In this document: piece after piece, positions 56,305 through 64,000 of the stretch
How positions within the stretch are numbered: position 1 is the stretch's first letter
Layout: each line of letters starts with the position of its first letter
Source of the DNA: an uncultured Anaerobiospirillum sp.
GTDB lineage: Bacteria; Pseudomonadota; Gammaproteobacteria; Enterobacterales; Succinivibrionaceae
Length of the DNA stretch: 64,000 bases
Direction: 5' to 3'
NCBI GenBank assembly: GCA_944389615.1
Contig: CALXNA010000003.1
Location: 1 to 64,000, forward strand
Translations under genes and position numbers: made by a program
Notes under the pieces: generated by a model
What the model saw: the letters and a program-made list of their open reading frames with translations, nothing else
The model's database searches: none
Told to the model about the DNA's origin: nothing

Positions 56305-57765
56305 ATGGCTGAGCACAGCACCAATCCGCATTTATACGGCTTAATCGCCGGAGAAGTGTCCGGCGATACCCTCGGGGCGGGCTTGATGAAAGCCATCTTG
56401 CGCCACGATCCGCAGGCTCAGTTTATTGGCATCGGCGGCCCCAAGATGATCGCCCAAGGCCTGCGCGCCGCCTTTCCCATGGAGGCGCTCTCGGTCATGG
56501 GGATCTTTGAGGTGCTGGCGCACGCGCTGCCCATCTTGCGCATCCGCGCTCAGGTGACCAAGCTCCTCCTCAAAGAGCGCCCAGCGGTCTTCATTGGCAT
56601 CGACTCGCCTGACTTCAACCTCACGGTCGAGCGCCGTCTCAAAGCGGCGGGCATTCCGACAGTGCACTATGTCTCGCCTTCGGTCTGGGCATGGCGTGAG
56701 GGGCGCATGGAGAAGATCAAGCGTTCCTGCGATGAGGTCTTGGTGCTCTTGCCCTTTGAAAAGGACTTCTACGATCGCCACAACATGCCGTGCACCTACG
56801 TCGGCCATACCTTGGCCGCGCAGATTGCCTTAGAGGTCGACCAGAACTTGGCGCGGGAGCGCTGCGGTCTGTTTAAGAATTGCGTTGAGGTGATCGAGGG
56901 CAAGGTGCTTGCGATCTTGCCCGGCTCCCGGTGTGGTATCATCAAGCGCATGCTGCCGCTCTATGCCAAGACCGCGCGCCTCTTGCGCGAGAAGATCAAG
57001 GATCTGACCTTTATCACGGTCGCGCCCAATCATGAGATCGCGCTCCTGATCAAGGACATCTGGCTTGAGCACGCCCCAGAGATTTCGCTCACGATCTTCG
57101 TCGGTAAGAGCCAAGACGTGATCGCCTCAGCTGATGTTTGCCTGCTCACCTGCGGCACCATCGCCTTTGAGGCCATGCTGTTAAAGCGCCCGATGGTGGT
57201 CGCCTACAAGGTCTCCGCGCTCTCAGCGGCCATCGCCAAGCGCCTGCTCAAGATCAACCATTACTCGCTGCCTAATCTCTTGGCCCAGCGTGAGATCGTC
57301 AAAGAGCTGATCCAAGACGAGTGCACCCCGATCAATATGTGCGCCGAGTGCATCCGCCTTCTGACCTCGGACAATCTCCTGATGAAGAAGGAGTTTGCCA
57401 CCATTCACGAGCGCATTCGCACCAATACCGATGAGCTCGCGGCGCGCGCGGTGCTGCGCCTGAGCGGCCACAGCAACCACCCTGACTTCCTGCATCGCAC
57501 CTCTGGGGCAGTAGTGGCCCATAAGGAGCCGCAGCTCAGTGCCATCTCCACGGCCGTGCTCGACATCGCCAAGGGCGCACCCGCCTCCGTCTCCGAGACC
57601 AAGGTGCCGCTGGCCCATGGCCTCGACGATGCCACGGTGGCGCAGCTTGAGCGCGAGGCTCAGGCCGAAGAGCCGAAGATCACCCTCGAAACGTTACTTA
57701 AGAGCCCAGCCTCGGGCAAAAAGAGCAAGCGCCCGAATCGGCGTAAGGCCAAACCCAAGGTTTAG
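56305..57765 (+). CDS. lpxB: Lipid A disaccharide synthase LpxB with C-terminal extension
   Basis: 486 residues from ATG 56305 (AAGGA upstream). LpxB joins UDP-diacylglucosamine and lipid X. Core motifs: LIAGEVSGDTLGAGLM at the N-terminus, GIDSPDFNLTVER, YVSPSVWAWREGRMEKIKRSCDEVLVLLPFEKDFY, ILPGSRCGIIKRMLP (usually GSRxxEI) and LLTCGTIAFEAMLLKRPMVVAYK (usually ASGTATLE). About 90 extra residues at the C-terminus end in a lysine/arginine-rich tail (GKKSKRPNRRKAKPKV). E. coli LpxB is 382 residues. Confidence 0.95.
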   Translation: MAEHSTNPHLYGLIAGEVSGDTLGAGLMKAILRHDPQAQFIGIGGPKMIAQGLRAAFPMEALSVMGIFEVLAHALPILRIRAQVTKLLLKERPAVFIGIDSPDFNLTVERRLKAAGIPTVHYVSPSVWAWREGRMEKIKRSCDEVLVLLPFEKDFYDRHNMPCTYVGHTLAAQIALEVDQNLARERCGLFKNCVEVIEGKVLAILPGSRCGIIKRMLPLYAKTARLLREKIKDLTFITVAPNHEIALLIKDIWLEHAPEISLTIFVGKSQDVIASADVCLLTCGTIAFEAMLLKRPMVVAYKVSALSAAIAKRLLKINHYSLPNLLAQREIVKELIQDECTPINMCAECIRLLTSDNLLMKKEFATIHERIRTNTDELAARAVLRLSGHSNHPDFLHRTSGAVVAHKEPQLSAISTAVLDIAKGAPASVSETKVPLAHGLDDATVAQLEREAQAEEPKITLETLLKSPASGKKSKRPNRRKAKPKV

Positions 57766-57774
57766 GAGTCAGCT

Positions 57775-58479
57775 ATGGCGCCAAAAGAGATGGCACCTTT
57801 TGTCTACCCGATTGACCCAAAGACCCATATCATCTGCGGCTTAGATGAGGCCGGGCGTGGCCCCCTGATGGGCGACGTGGTCGCTGCTTGCGTCGTGCTC
57901 GACCACGACCATATGATCGCAGGTCTCAATGACAGCAAGAAGCTCTCAGAAAAGAAGCGCAATGCCTTAGCGCCCCTCATCAAAGAGCAGGCCAAGGCAT
58001 GGGGGATCGGGCGCGCCAGTCCGCAGGAGATCGACCAACTCAACATCATCGGGGCGACCTTCCTTGCGATGCGCCGCGCCTACGATGAGATGTGCCATAA
58101 CTTCAACCTGCCGCAGGTCAACCTCGCCTTAATCGACGGCAACTTGGTGCCCAAGACCTTGCCGTGCCTCGGCCAAGCCGTGGTCAAGGGCGATGCCCAA
58201 GTACCGGAGATCGCCGCAGCGTCGATCCTTGCCAAGGTCACGCGCGATGCCGACCTCTACGCGCTCGACCAGCAATACCCCGAGTATCACTTCGCCCAGC
58301 ATAAGGGCTACCCCACCGCCGAGCATCTCGCGCTGATTAAGAGCCTGCCGCTGCTGCCGTGCTATCGCGTCAGCTACGGCCCCATCAAGCGCCTGATTGC
58401 CGAGCGCGCCCAACAGGCGCAGTCCGGCCACCAGCAAAGCCAGTCCTGCCCACCGGGCTCGATGCCTTTCTTGCTGTAG
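57775..58479 (+). CDS. rnhB: Ribonuclease HII
   Basis: 234 residues from ATG 57775 with TAGGAG upstream, nine bases after lpxB. RNase HII cuts at ribonucleotides in DNA. Catalytic carboxylates are in CGLDEAGRGPLMGDV (Asp, Glu), LALIDGN (Asp) and ASILAKVTRDADL (Asp). YPTAEHLALI and the basic YGPIKRLI end are typical. A 30-residue Q/S/P tail is additional. In E. coli dnaE follows; here accA follows instead. Confidence 0.96.
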   Translation: MAPKEMAPFVYPIDPKTHIICGLDEAGRGPLMGDVVAACVVLDHDHMIAGLNDSKKLSEKKRNALAPLIKEQAKAWGIGRASPQEIDQLNIIGATFLAMRRAYDEMCHNFNLPQVNLALIDGNLVPKTLPCLGQAVVKGDAQVPEIAAASILAKVTRDADLYALDQQYPEYHFAQHKGYPTAEHLALIKSLPLLPCYRVSYGPIKRLIAERAQQAQSGHQQSQSCPPGSMPFLL

Positions 58480-58699
58480 CCCGCAGCAGAGGCCGCCCAC
58501 GCAGGCCAAGGCAGGGCCTCAAGTAGGGGCGACAGCCCCTAAGGTGAGGGGCGGCCTTGGTGGAAAAAGGGCGGCAATTGCGCTAAAGTATCAGGGCTCG
58601 GGCGCGGCGCGCGTCAGCTTGAGCGCGGTGAAGTCCATGGGATTGCCCTGAGGCGCTCCTCTGGTGCTTTGAGTTTGTTGTGGTGTACACAGGTGCGCT

Positions 58700-59656
58700 A
58701 TGAATATTAACTATCTTGATTTCGAACAGCCGATTGCCGATTTGCTGGCTCATATTGAGGAATTAAAACGCCTGAGCACCACAGTGGGCAATGACGTCGA
58801 CTTGTCCCACGAGCTCAAGCAGCTTGAGAAAAAGAACGTCGAGCTGACCAAGAAGCTCTTCTCGTCCTTAAGCTCGTGGCAGATCTCGCAGCTGTCGCGC
58901 CACCCGATGCGTCCGTACACCATGGACTACATCAACCGCATCTGCACCGACTTCCAAGAGCTCGCCGGTGACCGCGCCTTTGCCGATGACAAGGCCATTA
59001 TCGGCGGCATGGGCCGCATCGACGGTATGCCGGTGATGCTGATCGGCCACCAAAAGGGCCGCGACACCAAGGAGCGCACCATGCGCAACTTCGGCATGCC
59101 GCGCCCGGAGGGCTACCGCAAGGCCATGCGCTTGATGCGCCTCGCCGAGCGCTTCCATATGCCGATCGTGACCTTTATCGATACCCCAGGCGCCTTCCCG
59201 GGCATTCAGGCCGAAGCCCGCTCGCAGGCCGGTGCCATCGCTGAGAGCCTCAAGCTCATGAGCGAGCTCAAGGTGCCGATCGTCTGCACCGTGGTCGGCG
59301 AAGGTGGCTCGGGCGGTGCCTTAGCCATTGGCGTCGGCGATCGCGTCAACATGCTCCAATTTGCCACCTACTCGGTGATCAGCCCCGAGGGCTGCGCCTC
59401 GATCTTATGGCGCAGCGCCGAAAAGGCCCCGCTCGCGGCCGAGGCCATGAACATCACCGCCGATAAGGTTAAGGCCTTGGGCCTCATCGACGAGGTCATC
59501 CCTGAGCCATTAGGCGGCGCCCACCGCGACTACGACACCATGGCGCAAAACTTAAAGGCGACCATCCTGCGCCAGATCGCCGAGATCAAGGCCAGCGGCA
59601 TGGACAAGCTCCTTGAGAACCGCTTCAACCGCCTGATGTCCTACGGCTACTGCTAA
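58700..59656 (+). CDS. accA: Acetyl-CoA carboxylase carboxyltransferase subunit alpha
   Basis: 318 residues, one less than E. coli AccA. With AccD it transfers carboxyl from biotin to acetyl-CoA. Conserved blocks are [18 protein letters not shown] at the N-terminus, [64 protein letters not shown] and [22 protein letters not shown]. Follows rnhB by 220 bp. Confidence 0.98.
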   Translation: MNINYLDFEQPIADLLAHIEELKRLSTTVGNDVDLSHELKQLEKKNVELTKKLFSSLSSWQISQLSRHPMRPYTMDYINRICTDFQELAGDRAFADDKAIIGGMGRIDGMPVMLIGHQKGRDTKERTMRNFGMPRPEGYRKAMRLMRLAERFHMPIVTFIDTPGAFPGIQAEARSQAGAIAESLKLMSELKVPIVCTVVGEGGSGGALAIGVGDRVNMLQFATYSVISPEGCASILWRSAEKAPLAAEAMNITADKVKALGLIDEVIPEPLGGAHRDYDTMAQNLKATILRQIAEIKASGMDKLLENRFNRLMSYGYC

Positions 59657-59682
59657 TAACCCGCAAACTACGCTCTCTCCCG

Positions 59683-59717
59683 CCGCCTGTGCCCTCTGGT
59701 ACGGGCGGTGCTGTTTT
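59683..59717 (+). terminator. Probable terminator after accA
   Basis: CCGCCTGTGCC pairs with GGTACGGGCGG (two wobble pairs) over a CTCT loop, followed by TGCTGTTTT. Located 30 bp after the accA stop. Confidence 0.55.
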
Positions 59718-59735
59718 CGGCGACCAAGGATCCCC

Positions 59736-61352
59736 ATGACTAGCCCGCTCGCACCGCCCAACTACGCTTCCGCCCAGCGCGCTTACCGCGTCGCGTTGCA
59801 AAACTTCCGCGGCCTGCTTGGGCGCCAACGGGCGGCCCAAGCGCAGGCGGCGCGCCAAGCGCTCGGCACCGATCCCACCGACGTCGCGCGCTACGCCATC
59901 ACAGGAAGGGCGCAGCTTAATGTGCCCACGCTCGTCCCGGCAAGTGAGCAGCTCACGGCCTTGGCGCAGCAGCTGATGACACAGCTGTCGGCCTTAGTCC
60001 ATAGCACTTTGGCGGTCGCGCCTGCACGCTGTCGCTTGGTGGTCGGTCTATCCGGTGGTGCGGACTCGGCCTTAGTGCTGGTGCTCGCGGCGCGCATGGC
60101 GGCGCAGTACGGCTATCAGGTGCAGGCGGTGCATTGCATCCATGGGCTCGATCCGGACGATGCCATTTGGCTTGAGCACAATCAAGCGCTCTGCGCTCAG
60201 TTGGGCGTAGCGCTGACCACGCCGCAGCTGAACATCGTCTATGGCGGGGGCGTGTCACCGGAGGATGCTTCGCGTCAGGAGCGCTACCGCGCCTTGCTCG
60301 GTGAGTTACGCGCAGCCGAGGCGCAGGGCCTCTGCGCAGCACTACTCTTAGGGCATCAGGCCGACGACCAAATCGAGAGCTTTATGCTGGCTCTAAAGCG
60401 TGGCTCGGGGCCGCAGGGCCTAGCGGGCATGAGCATGCTGGTGCGCGATGAGCGCGGCACGCTGGTTCGGCCGCTGCTTGATTTGCACAAACACGAGGTC
60501 GAGCAGGTGCTCACGCTGCTTAATGTGCCCTACGTCTACGACCTGTCGAACTCCTACCTTAAGTTTGAGCGCAACTTTGTGCGCCTTAAAGTACTGCCTC
60601 AGCTCAAAGCCCGCTTCCCCGGCGTAGCAGGCGCCATCTTGCGCAGCCAAAAGCTCTGCCGCTACGAGCACGACCTCGCCCAGCGTTTGGTGCAAGAGAA
60701 GCTGATGCAGCTGCGACGCGATCCATGGACGCTCGACTTTGCCCCGCTTGATCTCAGCGATCAGGCCTTAACCACCATCCTCGTGCGCACCTTTATCAGT
60801 GAGGCCATCGGCTGCTGCGAGTTCAACCACGTCGAGCAAGCCCTGACCTTAATGGCCGCAGGCCACGACCGCAATGGCTTAGTCATGCTTACGCCGCCGT
60901 GGGCGCTCTCGACCTTTCTGCATTACCTCTGCATCTATCAGCCGCTTTCAGAGCACGATCTGACGCAGCTTACCGGCCGCCACGAACTCAAACTAGGCAC
61001 CGCCCTGACTTTTGGTCCGTATCGCTATGAGCTCGTGCCCGCAGCCGCGCCGCATCAATCTAACGAGCTGCGCGCCCAAGCACTCGGCTCCTGTGCCTTT
61101 GCGGCCGATAACGTCGTGCTCGACTTTGATTATGCCCGGGGCCAAGCGCTGCGCCTGCAAGGCCGCGCCCACGCCCGGCCGCTTAAGAAGCTCATGATCG
61201 CAGCGGAAATCGCCCCATGGCTGCGCCCGGCGCTGCCGCTCATCTATGACCTGAGCGGTGAGCTCCTTGCGGTGGCGCTCTTAGGGACGGTGGCGGATAC
61301 CGCGCCGCGCTATGAGCTGCGCATTAGCCGCAGCGCGGAGGTCGGCCGCTAA
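59736..61352 (+). CDS. tilS: tRNA(Ile)-lysidine synthetase TilS with N-terminal extension
   Basis: 538 residues from ATG 59736 (AAGGA upstream). TilS modifies C34 of the CAU-anticodon isoleucine tRNA. The PP-loop VVGLSGGADSALVLVLA begins near residue 101, so about 95 residues of extension precede it (Q, A and R rich). HCIHGL, EDASRQERYRAL, LLLGHQADDQIESFMLALKRGSGPQGLAGM and the DLSNSYLKFERNFVRLKVLPQL block fit the family. The C-terminal tRNA-binding domain is present. Usually adjacent to accA in E. coli relatives. Ends in a 4-bp convergent overlap with the histidine phosphatase. Confidence 0.94.
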   Translation: MTSPLAPPNYASAQRAYRVALQNFRGLLGRQRAAQAQAARQALGTDPTDVARYAITGRAQLNVPTLVPASEQLTALAQQLMTQLSALVHSTLAVAPARCRLVVGLSGGADSALVLVLAARMAAQYGYQVQAVHCIHGLDPDDAIWLEHNQALCAQLGVALTTPQLNIVYGGGVSPEDASRQERYRALLGELRAAEAQGLCAALLLGHQADDQIESFMLALKRGSGPQGLAGMSMLVRDERGTLVRPLLDLHKHEVEQVLTLLNVPYVYDLSNSYLKFERNFVRLKVLPQLKARFPGVAGAILRSQKLCRYEHDLAQRLVQEKLMQLRRDPWTLDFAPLDLSDQALTTILVRTFISEAIGCCEFNHVEQALTLMAAGHDRNGLVMLTPPWALSTFLHYLCIYQPLSEHDLTQLTGRHELKLGTALTFGPYRYELVPAAAPHQSNELRAQALGSCAFAADNVVLDFDYARGQALRLQGRAHARPLKKLMIAAEIAPWLRPALPLIYDLSGELLAVALLGTVADTAPRYELRISRSAEVGR

Positions 61353-61999
61353 TCGTGCCAAGTTACGCCGTCGGCGAGACGGACGCACTCATTGACCAAC
61401 GTCCAGCCGGAGGTGGCGTCGTAGTCGGCGACGACCATGGCGCAGTTGATGGGCGGGATATCATTCCAGAAGCGCGCGATCGGGCGGCCGGTGAGGGCGA
61501 CGGTCAGGCCCTTAATCAGGGCACCGTGGGCCACGATTAAGATGCGCGGTGTCAGTTCGCTTGCCGTGGCAGCGGCGCCATGCTGGGCGCACAGGTCGGT
61601 GAGAAAAGAGCGGGCGCGCTCGACCAATTGCGGAATGCTCTCGCCTCCGGCGACCGGCACATAGCGCTCGGGCTGGTTAAAGAAGAGGTAGATCGGGTCG
61701 TGCGCATCGGCCGTCTCACGCTCAAAGACGCGGCCTTCGTCGGCGCCAAAGCTGATCTCCATGAGCCGCGGGTCGGTGACAATCGCGCCTAGGCGCTCAC
61801 CCCAAATCAGCTGCGCAGTATGGTAAGCACGCTGCAGGGGACTGCTGTAGCAGTAGTCAAAGACCATGTCCTTGAGGCCAAGGCCTGCGGTGGTCGCCTG
61901 CTGGCGCCCCAAGTCCGTCAGGGCGATATCGCTTTGACCTTGCATCTTATGGGCGGCATTCCACTCGGTTTGCCCATGGCGCACCAGATAAACTCTCAT
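61349..61999 (-). CDS. Histidine phosphatase family protein (phosphoglycerate mutase-like)
   Basis: 216 residues. The RHG catalytic loop is at the N-terminus (VYLVRHGQTEWNAAHKMQGQSD), with YSSPLQRAYHTAQLI, the acidic EISFGADEGRVFE and the second catalytic histidine in ILIVAHGALIKGL. It resembles GpmB/CobC-type phosphatases; the substrate is not evident. The start (ATG 61999) has GGGAG upstream. Convergent with tilS, overlapping by four bases. Confidence 0.9.
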   Translation of the reverse strand: MRVYLVRHGQTEWNAAHKMQGQSDIALTDLGRQQATTAGLGLKDMVFDYCYSSPLQRAYHTAQLIWGERLGAIVTDPRLMEISFGADEGRVFERETADAHDPIYLFFNQPERYVPVAGGESIPQLVERARSFLTDLCAQHGAAATASELTPRILIVAHGALIKGLTVALTGRPIARFWNDIPPINCAMVVADYDATSGWTLVNECVRLADGVTWHD

Positions 62000-62068
62000 G
62001 GCAGAACTCCCAGATTGATCGTAAGGCCAATATAGGGGGCTCGCGCCGCGCTGTCAATTGCGGGCGCT

Positions 62069-62191
62069 GGGCTGCGCCGTGGGGGAGGGCGCTGGGCTGT
62101 GCCGCAGGGGAGAGCGTTGAGGGCTGCGCCGCGGGGGAGGGCGCTGGGCTGCGCCGCGGGGAGGGCGTTGAGGGCTGCGCCGCAGGGCGAG
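62069..62191. repeat. 25-27-bp degenerate tandem repeat, five units
   Basis: Five units start GGGCTGCGCCG or GGGCTGTGCCG and contain GGGGAGGGCG, at 62069 and roughly every 26 bp. Open frames across it are repeat translations. Confidence 0.75.
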
Positions 62192-62250
62192 GTTAGGCGC
62201 GCCTGACCGGGCGGGGGTGCGTCCCGTGCCTTGCGGGCTCCCAACGTAAA

Positions 62251-62280
62251 AGCGGCTCGAGGAGATAGGCTCGAGCCGCT
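62251..62280 (-). terminator. Strong hairpin
   Basis: AGCGGCTCGAG (62251-62261) pairs perfectly with CTCGAGCCGCT (62270-62280). On the minus strand TTTTACG follows. No minus-strand gene lies directly upstream, so its role is unclear. Confidence 0.45.
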
Positions 62281-62433
62281 CTGGGATAGATAAAAAAGCG
62301 CTTTTCTGTATTCTGCTTCTATCTACTTAGAGCACACTTTGGGCCAAAAGTTTCACCTTACGGCGCAAAAAGTTGGGTAGCGCCGTGCATGGCGCATGCT
62401 AAGATGAAAGGTAGTCTCTGAGGGAGGTGTGGT

Positions 62434-63558
62434 ATGCAGGGGATGAGTTCACGCTCCAAGTGGGCGCTCTGGGGGATGGTCGGGGTGGCAGGCCTGCTGA
62501 CGGGATGCGTGAGTACGCAGGAGGGGGCGCCGGAGCTCGAGCCCAACGACCAGCTCGAGCAGCGGCTGGTGAGCGAATACGAGCTGATCAAGCAAGTGTC
62601 GGCACAGCTTGACCAAAGCAACATCTACGATGAGAGCATGCAGCCGCGCAACCAAAGCCGCAAGTGCCTGCTGCCGTTCTTGGTCAATAACGACCAAGGT
62701 TCGGTCGCGCTCTATTGGGACGGAGCTTGCCTCAATGGGCAAGCGGTAGGCCTTGGGCGCGTGGTGCGCACTGATCATGGCTTTAAGACTACCGAGCTCT
62801 TAGTCGAGCTCAAGCCTGAGGAGCCTGACACGCTCTACACGTACCTCAACTTCAGCGTCGCGCGTGCAGAGAGCGAAGTGGGCACCAGTGTGCTCGCGCT
62901 CAAAGGTGGCAAGCTCCAAGGCCACAGCGCGACCTTGGGCTACTCCGATAGCGGCTGGGCGGCGGGCCATTACGACCTGAGCTATCGCTATGAGGACACC
63001 ACGAACTTCGTGAGCTACACCAAGGTCATCGATCTCATCAATGGCGAGAGCTCGTTTATCGTGGCCTACCCGAACTTCAGCTACGACCTGTTAGAGGCGC
63101 AGGACAATGTCTTAAGCCCAATTGCGCGCACTTATCGCTTGCTCGAGGGCGCAAGCACGGTCGGCCTGTCCTATCTCTGGCTCAAAGACGGGCGCCTCTT
63201 GGTGCGCGATAATACCACCCATCAAGACCACATCATGACCAGCACTACGCCGGAGCTCACGGCCACCGTCAGCCGCATCAAGGATGAGGTTGAGACCCAG
63301 ACTGCCGCGATCGATGCTGCGGTCGATACCGGCCTTGCCAAGATCGAGCAGTATGCCGCCGACAAGTGCCAGCGCCCGAGCGCCTTTTTCCGGGGCGATG
63401 AGGTCAATCAGATCTGCGACTACCGCGCGAACATTAGCGCCGCCCTCGAGCAGCTCAAGGCCGCCCAGGCCGAGCGCGCAACGTCCCTAGAGAGCGCCCG
63501 TGCCCACCAAGAGCAGCAACTCAAGGAGCTCGAAGCCCAGCTCCACAGCCTGCGCTAA
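62434..63558 (+). CDS. Predicted lipoprotein, unknown function
   Basis: 374 residues. A lipoprotein signal peptide ends in LLTGC (cysteine near residue 25), so the mature protein is lipid-anchored; residue +2 is valine, which fits outer-membrane sorting. The middle looks beta-rich and includes an NGQAVGLGRVVRTDHG segment reminiscent of MORN-type repeats, though that is weak. The last 90 residues are predicted coiled coil (TATVSRIKDEVETQTAAID, and ALEQLKAAQAERATSLESAR to the end). GGGAGGTG precedes ATG 62434. No family is recognised. Confidence 0.8.
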   Translation: MQGMSSRSKWALWGMVGVAGLLTGCVSTQEGAPELEPNDQLEQRLVSEYELIKQVSAQLDQSNIYDESMQPRNQSRKCLLPFLVNNDQGSVALYWDGACLNGQAVGLGRVVRTDHGFKTTELLVELKPEEPDTLYTYLNFSVARAESEVGTSVLALKGGKLQGHSATLGYSDSGWAAGHYDLSYRYEDTTNFVSYTKVIDLINGESSFIVAYPNFSYDLLEAQDNVLSPIARTYRLLEGASTVGLSYLWLKDGRLLVRDNTTHQDHIMTSTTPELTATVSRIKDEVETQTAAIDAAVDTGLAKIEQYAADKCQRPSAFFRGDEVNQICDYRANISAALEQLKAAQAERATSLESARAHQEQQLKELEAQLHSLR

Positions 63559-63571
63559 TTACCTAAACGCA

Positions 63572-63601
63572 CGCGCCCGCGGCCATTTGGTCGCGGGCGC
63601 G
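63572..63601. terminator. Bidirectional-type hairpin between convergent genes
   Basis: CGCGCCCGCGGCC (63572-63584) pairs with GGTCGCGGGCGCG (63589-63601) with one wobble and an ATTT loop. It lies between the convergent lipoprotein gene and the partial minus-strand gene and could stop both. Confidence 0.6.
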
Positions 63602-63621
63602 GCATTTAGAGCAAGGTGACC

Positions 63622-64000
63622 TTACTCAGCGGACTGGTCAGCCTTGTCCTCGTCAGCCTTGTCCTCTTCCTCGTCCTGCGGCGGGTAGAAGCGCTCGGCA
63701 TCGGCGACGGTTGGGCGCTGCTGCTCGGTCTGCTCGATGAGATCTAACAATTGGGCGCGCAGCTGGAGCTTATCGTCGGTGTATAAGCGGTCGAGCACCT
63801 TGTTGTAGATCTGATTAGGGTCGTTGAAGTCCTCGTAGAGGCAGTCATCTTTATAGTGGTCAGCCGTGACTTGGGCGCTGCCGTCGACCTCCGGGGCAAA
63901 GATGGCGTAGGTGAACTTGTCGGTCACGATGGCACGGCCTAAGCGGTTCTCGGAGACCTGCACCAGGGCCTGCTGGACGCGGCCCGGGGTAATGGTGCCC
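63622..64000 (-). CDS. Partial conserved-looking protein, C-terminal part
   Basis: The minus-strand frame is open through the window end, so the start lies beyond 64000; the GTG at 63963 is probably internal. The visible 126 residues begin GTITPGRVQQALVQVSENRL and continue GRAIVTDKFTYAIFAPEVDG, and end in an acidic tail (PPQDEEEDKADEDKADQSAE). No family is recognised. Convergent with the lipoprotein gene. Confidence 0.6.
   Translation of the reverse strand, partial: GTITPGRVQQALVQVSENRLGRAIVTDKFTYAIFAPEVDGSAQVTADHYKDDCLYEDFNDPNQIYNKVLDRLYTDDKLQLRAQLLDLIEQTEQQRPTVADAERFYPPQDEEEDKADEDKADQSAE

Larger units (their letters stand above)
62000..62433. other. Repeat-bearing intergenic region before lipoprotein gene
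   Basis: About 430 bp. Contains a 25-27-bp tandem repeat (62069-62191), a strong hairpin (62251-62280) and an AT-rich patch (62285-62340) with AAAAGCGCTTTT that may hold the lipoprotein promoter. No gene. Confidence 0.5.

Overview
The window looks like the chromosome of a GC-rich, Gram-negative, flagellated gammaproteobacterium. The order rpsB-tsf-pyrH-frr-uppS-cdsA-dxr-rseP-bamA-skp-lpxD-fabZ-lpxA-lpxB-rnhB-accA, the map-glnD-dapD group, a GntR/GntT/GntK/Edd gluconate module and the remains of a BcsQ/BcsG cellulose locus are all gammaproteobacterial. Expanded AAA-ATPase-like genes and N- or C-terminal Ala/Ser-rich extensions on housekeeping proteins suggest a gut Aeromonadales (Succinivibrionaceae-like) lineage. 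That placement is inference; no 16S gene is present.

Layout: (1) 0-7.1 kb, minus strand: a DNA adenine methyltransferase gene with a large insertion, followed by three AAA-ATPase-like paralogs. Two of these are a recent tandem duplication whose Walker A lysine and Walker B glutamate are both lost. (2) 7.6-9.0 kb: an intracellular sialidase-like protein. (3) 9.5-16.6 kb: flagellar basal-body and export genes fliE-fliF-fliG-fliH-fliI. A polysaccharide pyruvyl transferase-family gene follows, with an 11-G tract inside its reading frame (a likely phase-variable switch), and then a 55-residue membrane protein missed by length cut-offs. (4) 18.2-23.9 kb, minus strand: a membrane protein, dapD, glnD and map. 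(5) 24.3-30.8 kb: the gluconate/Entner-Doudoroff module gntR, gntT, gntK and edd, with clusters of ATGTTAC-type palindromes in front of gntR, gntT and gntK. (6) 31-36 kb: a tandem ~270-bp repeat, two orphan solute-binding proteins and a chemoreceptor. (7) 36.3-40.1 kb: rpsB-tsf-pyrH-frr. (8) 40.1-43.2 kb: a second, inverted array of the ~270-bp repeat, then a decayed cellulose locus (bcsG and bcsQ pseudogenes). (9) A flagellin gene. (10) 44.7-61.4 kb: the envelope and lipid A cluster from uppS to accA, then tilS. (11) A histidine phosphatase, a lipoprotein and a partial gene cut by the window edge.

The gene sets form coherent pathways: gluconate uptake, phosphorylation and dehydration under one repressor; undecaprenyl phosphate, CDP-diacylglycerol and isoprenoid synthesis next to outer-membrane assembly and lipid A synthesis; and flagellar export next to a switchable glycan gene. 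The regions with most unexplained content are the AAA/methyltransferase cluster, the poly-G gene, the two ~270-bp repeat arrays and the cellulose remnant. All calls come from reading the sequence and remembered family features; no database search was run.
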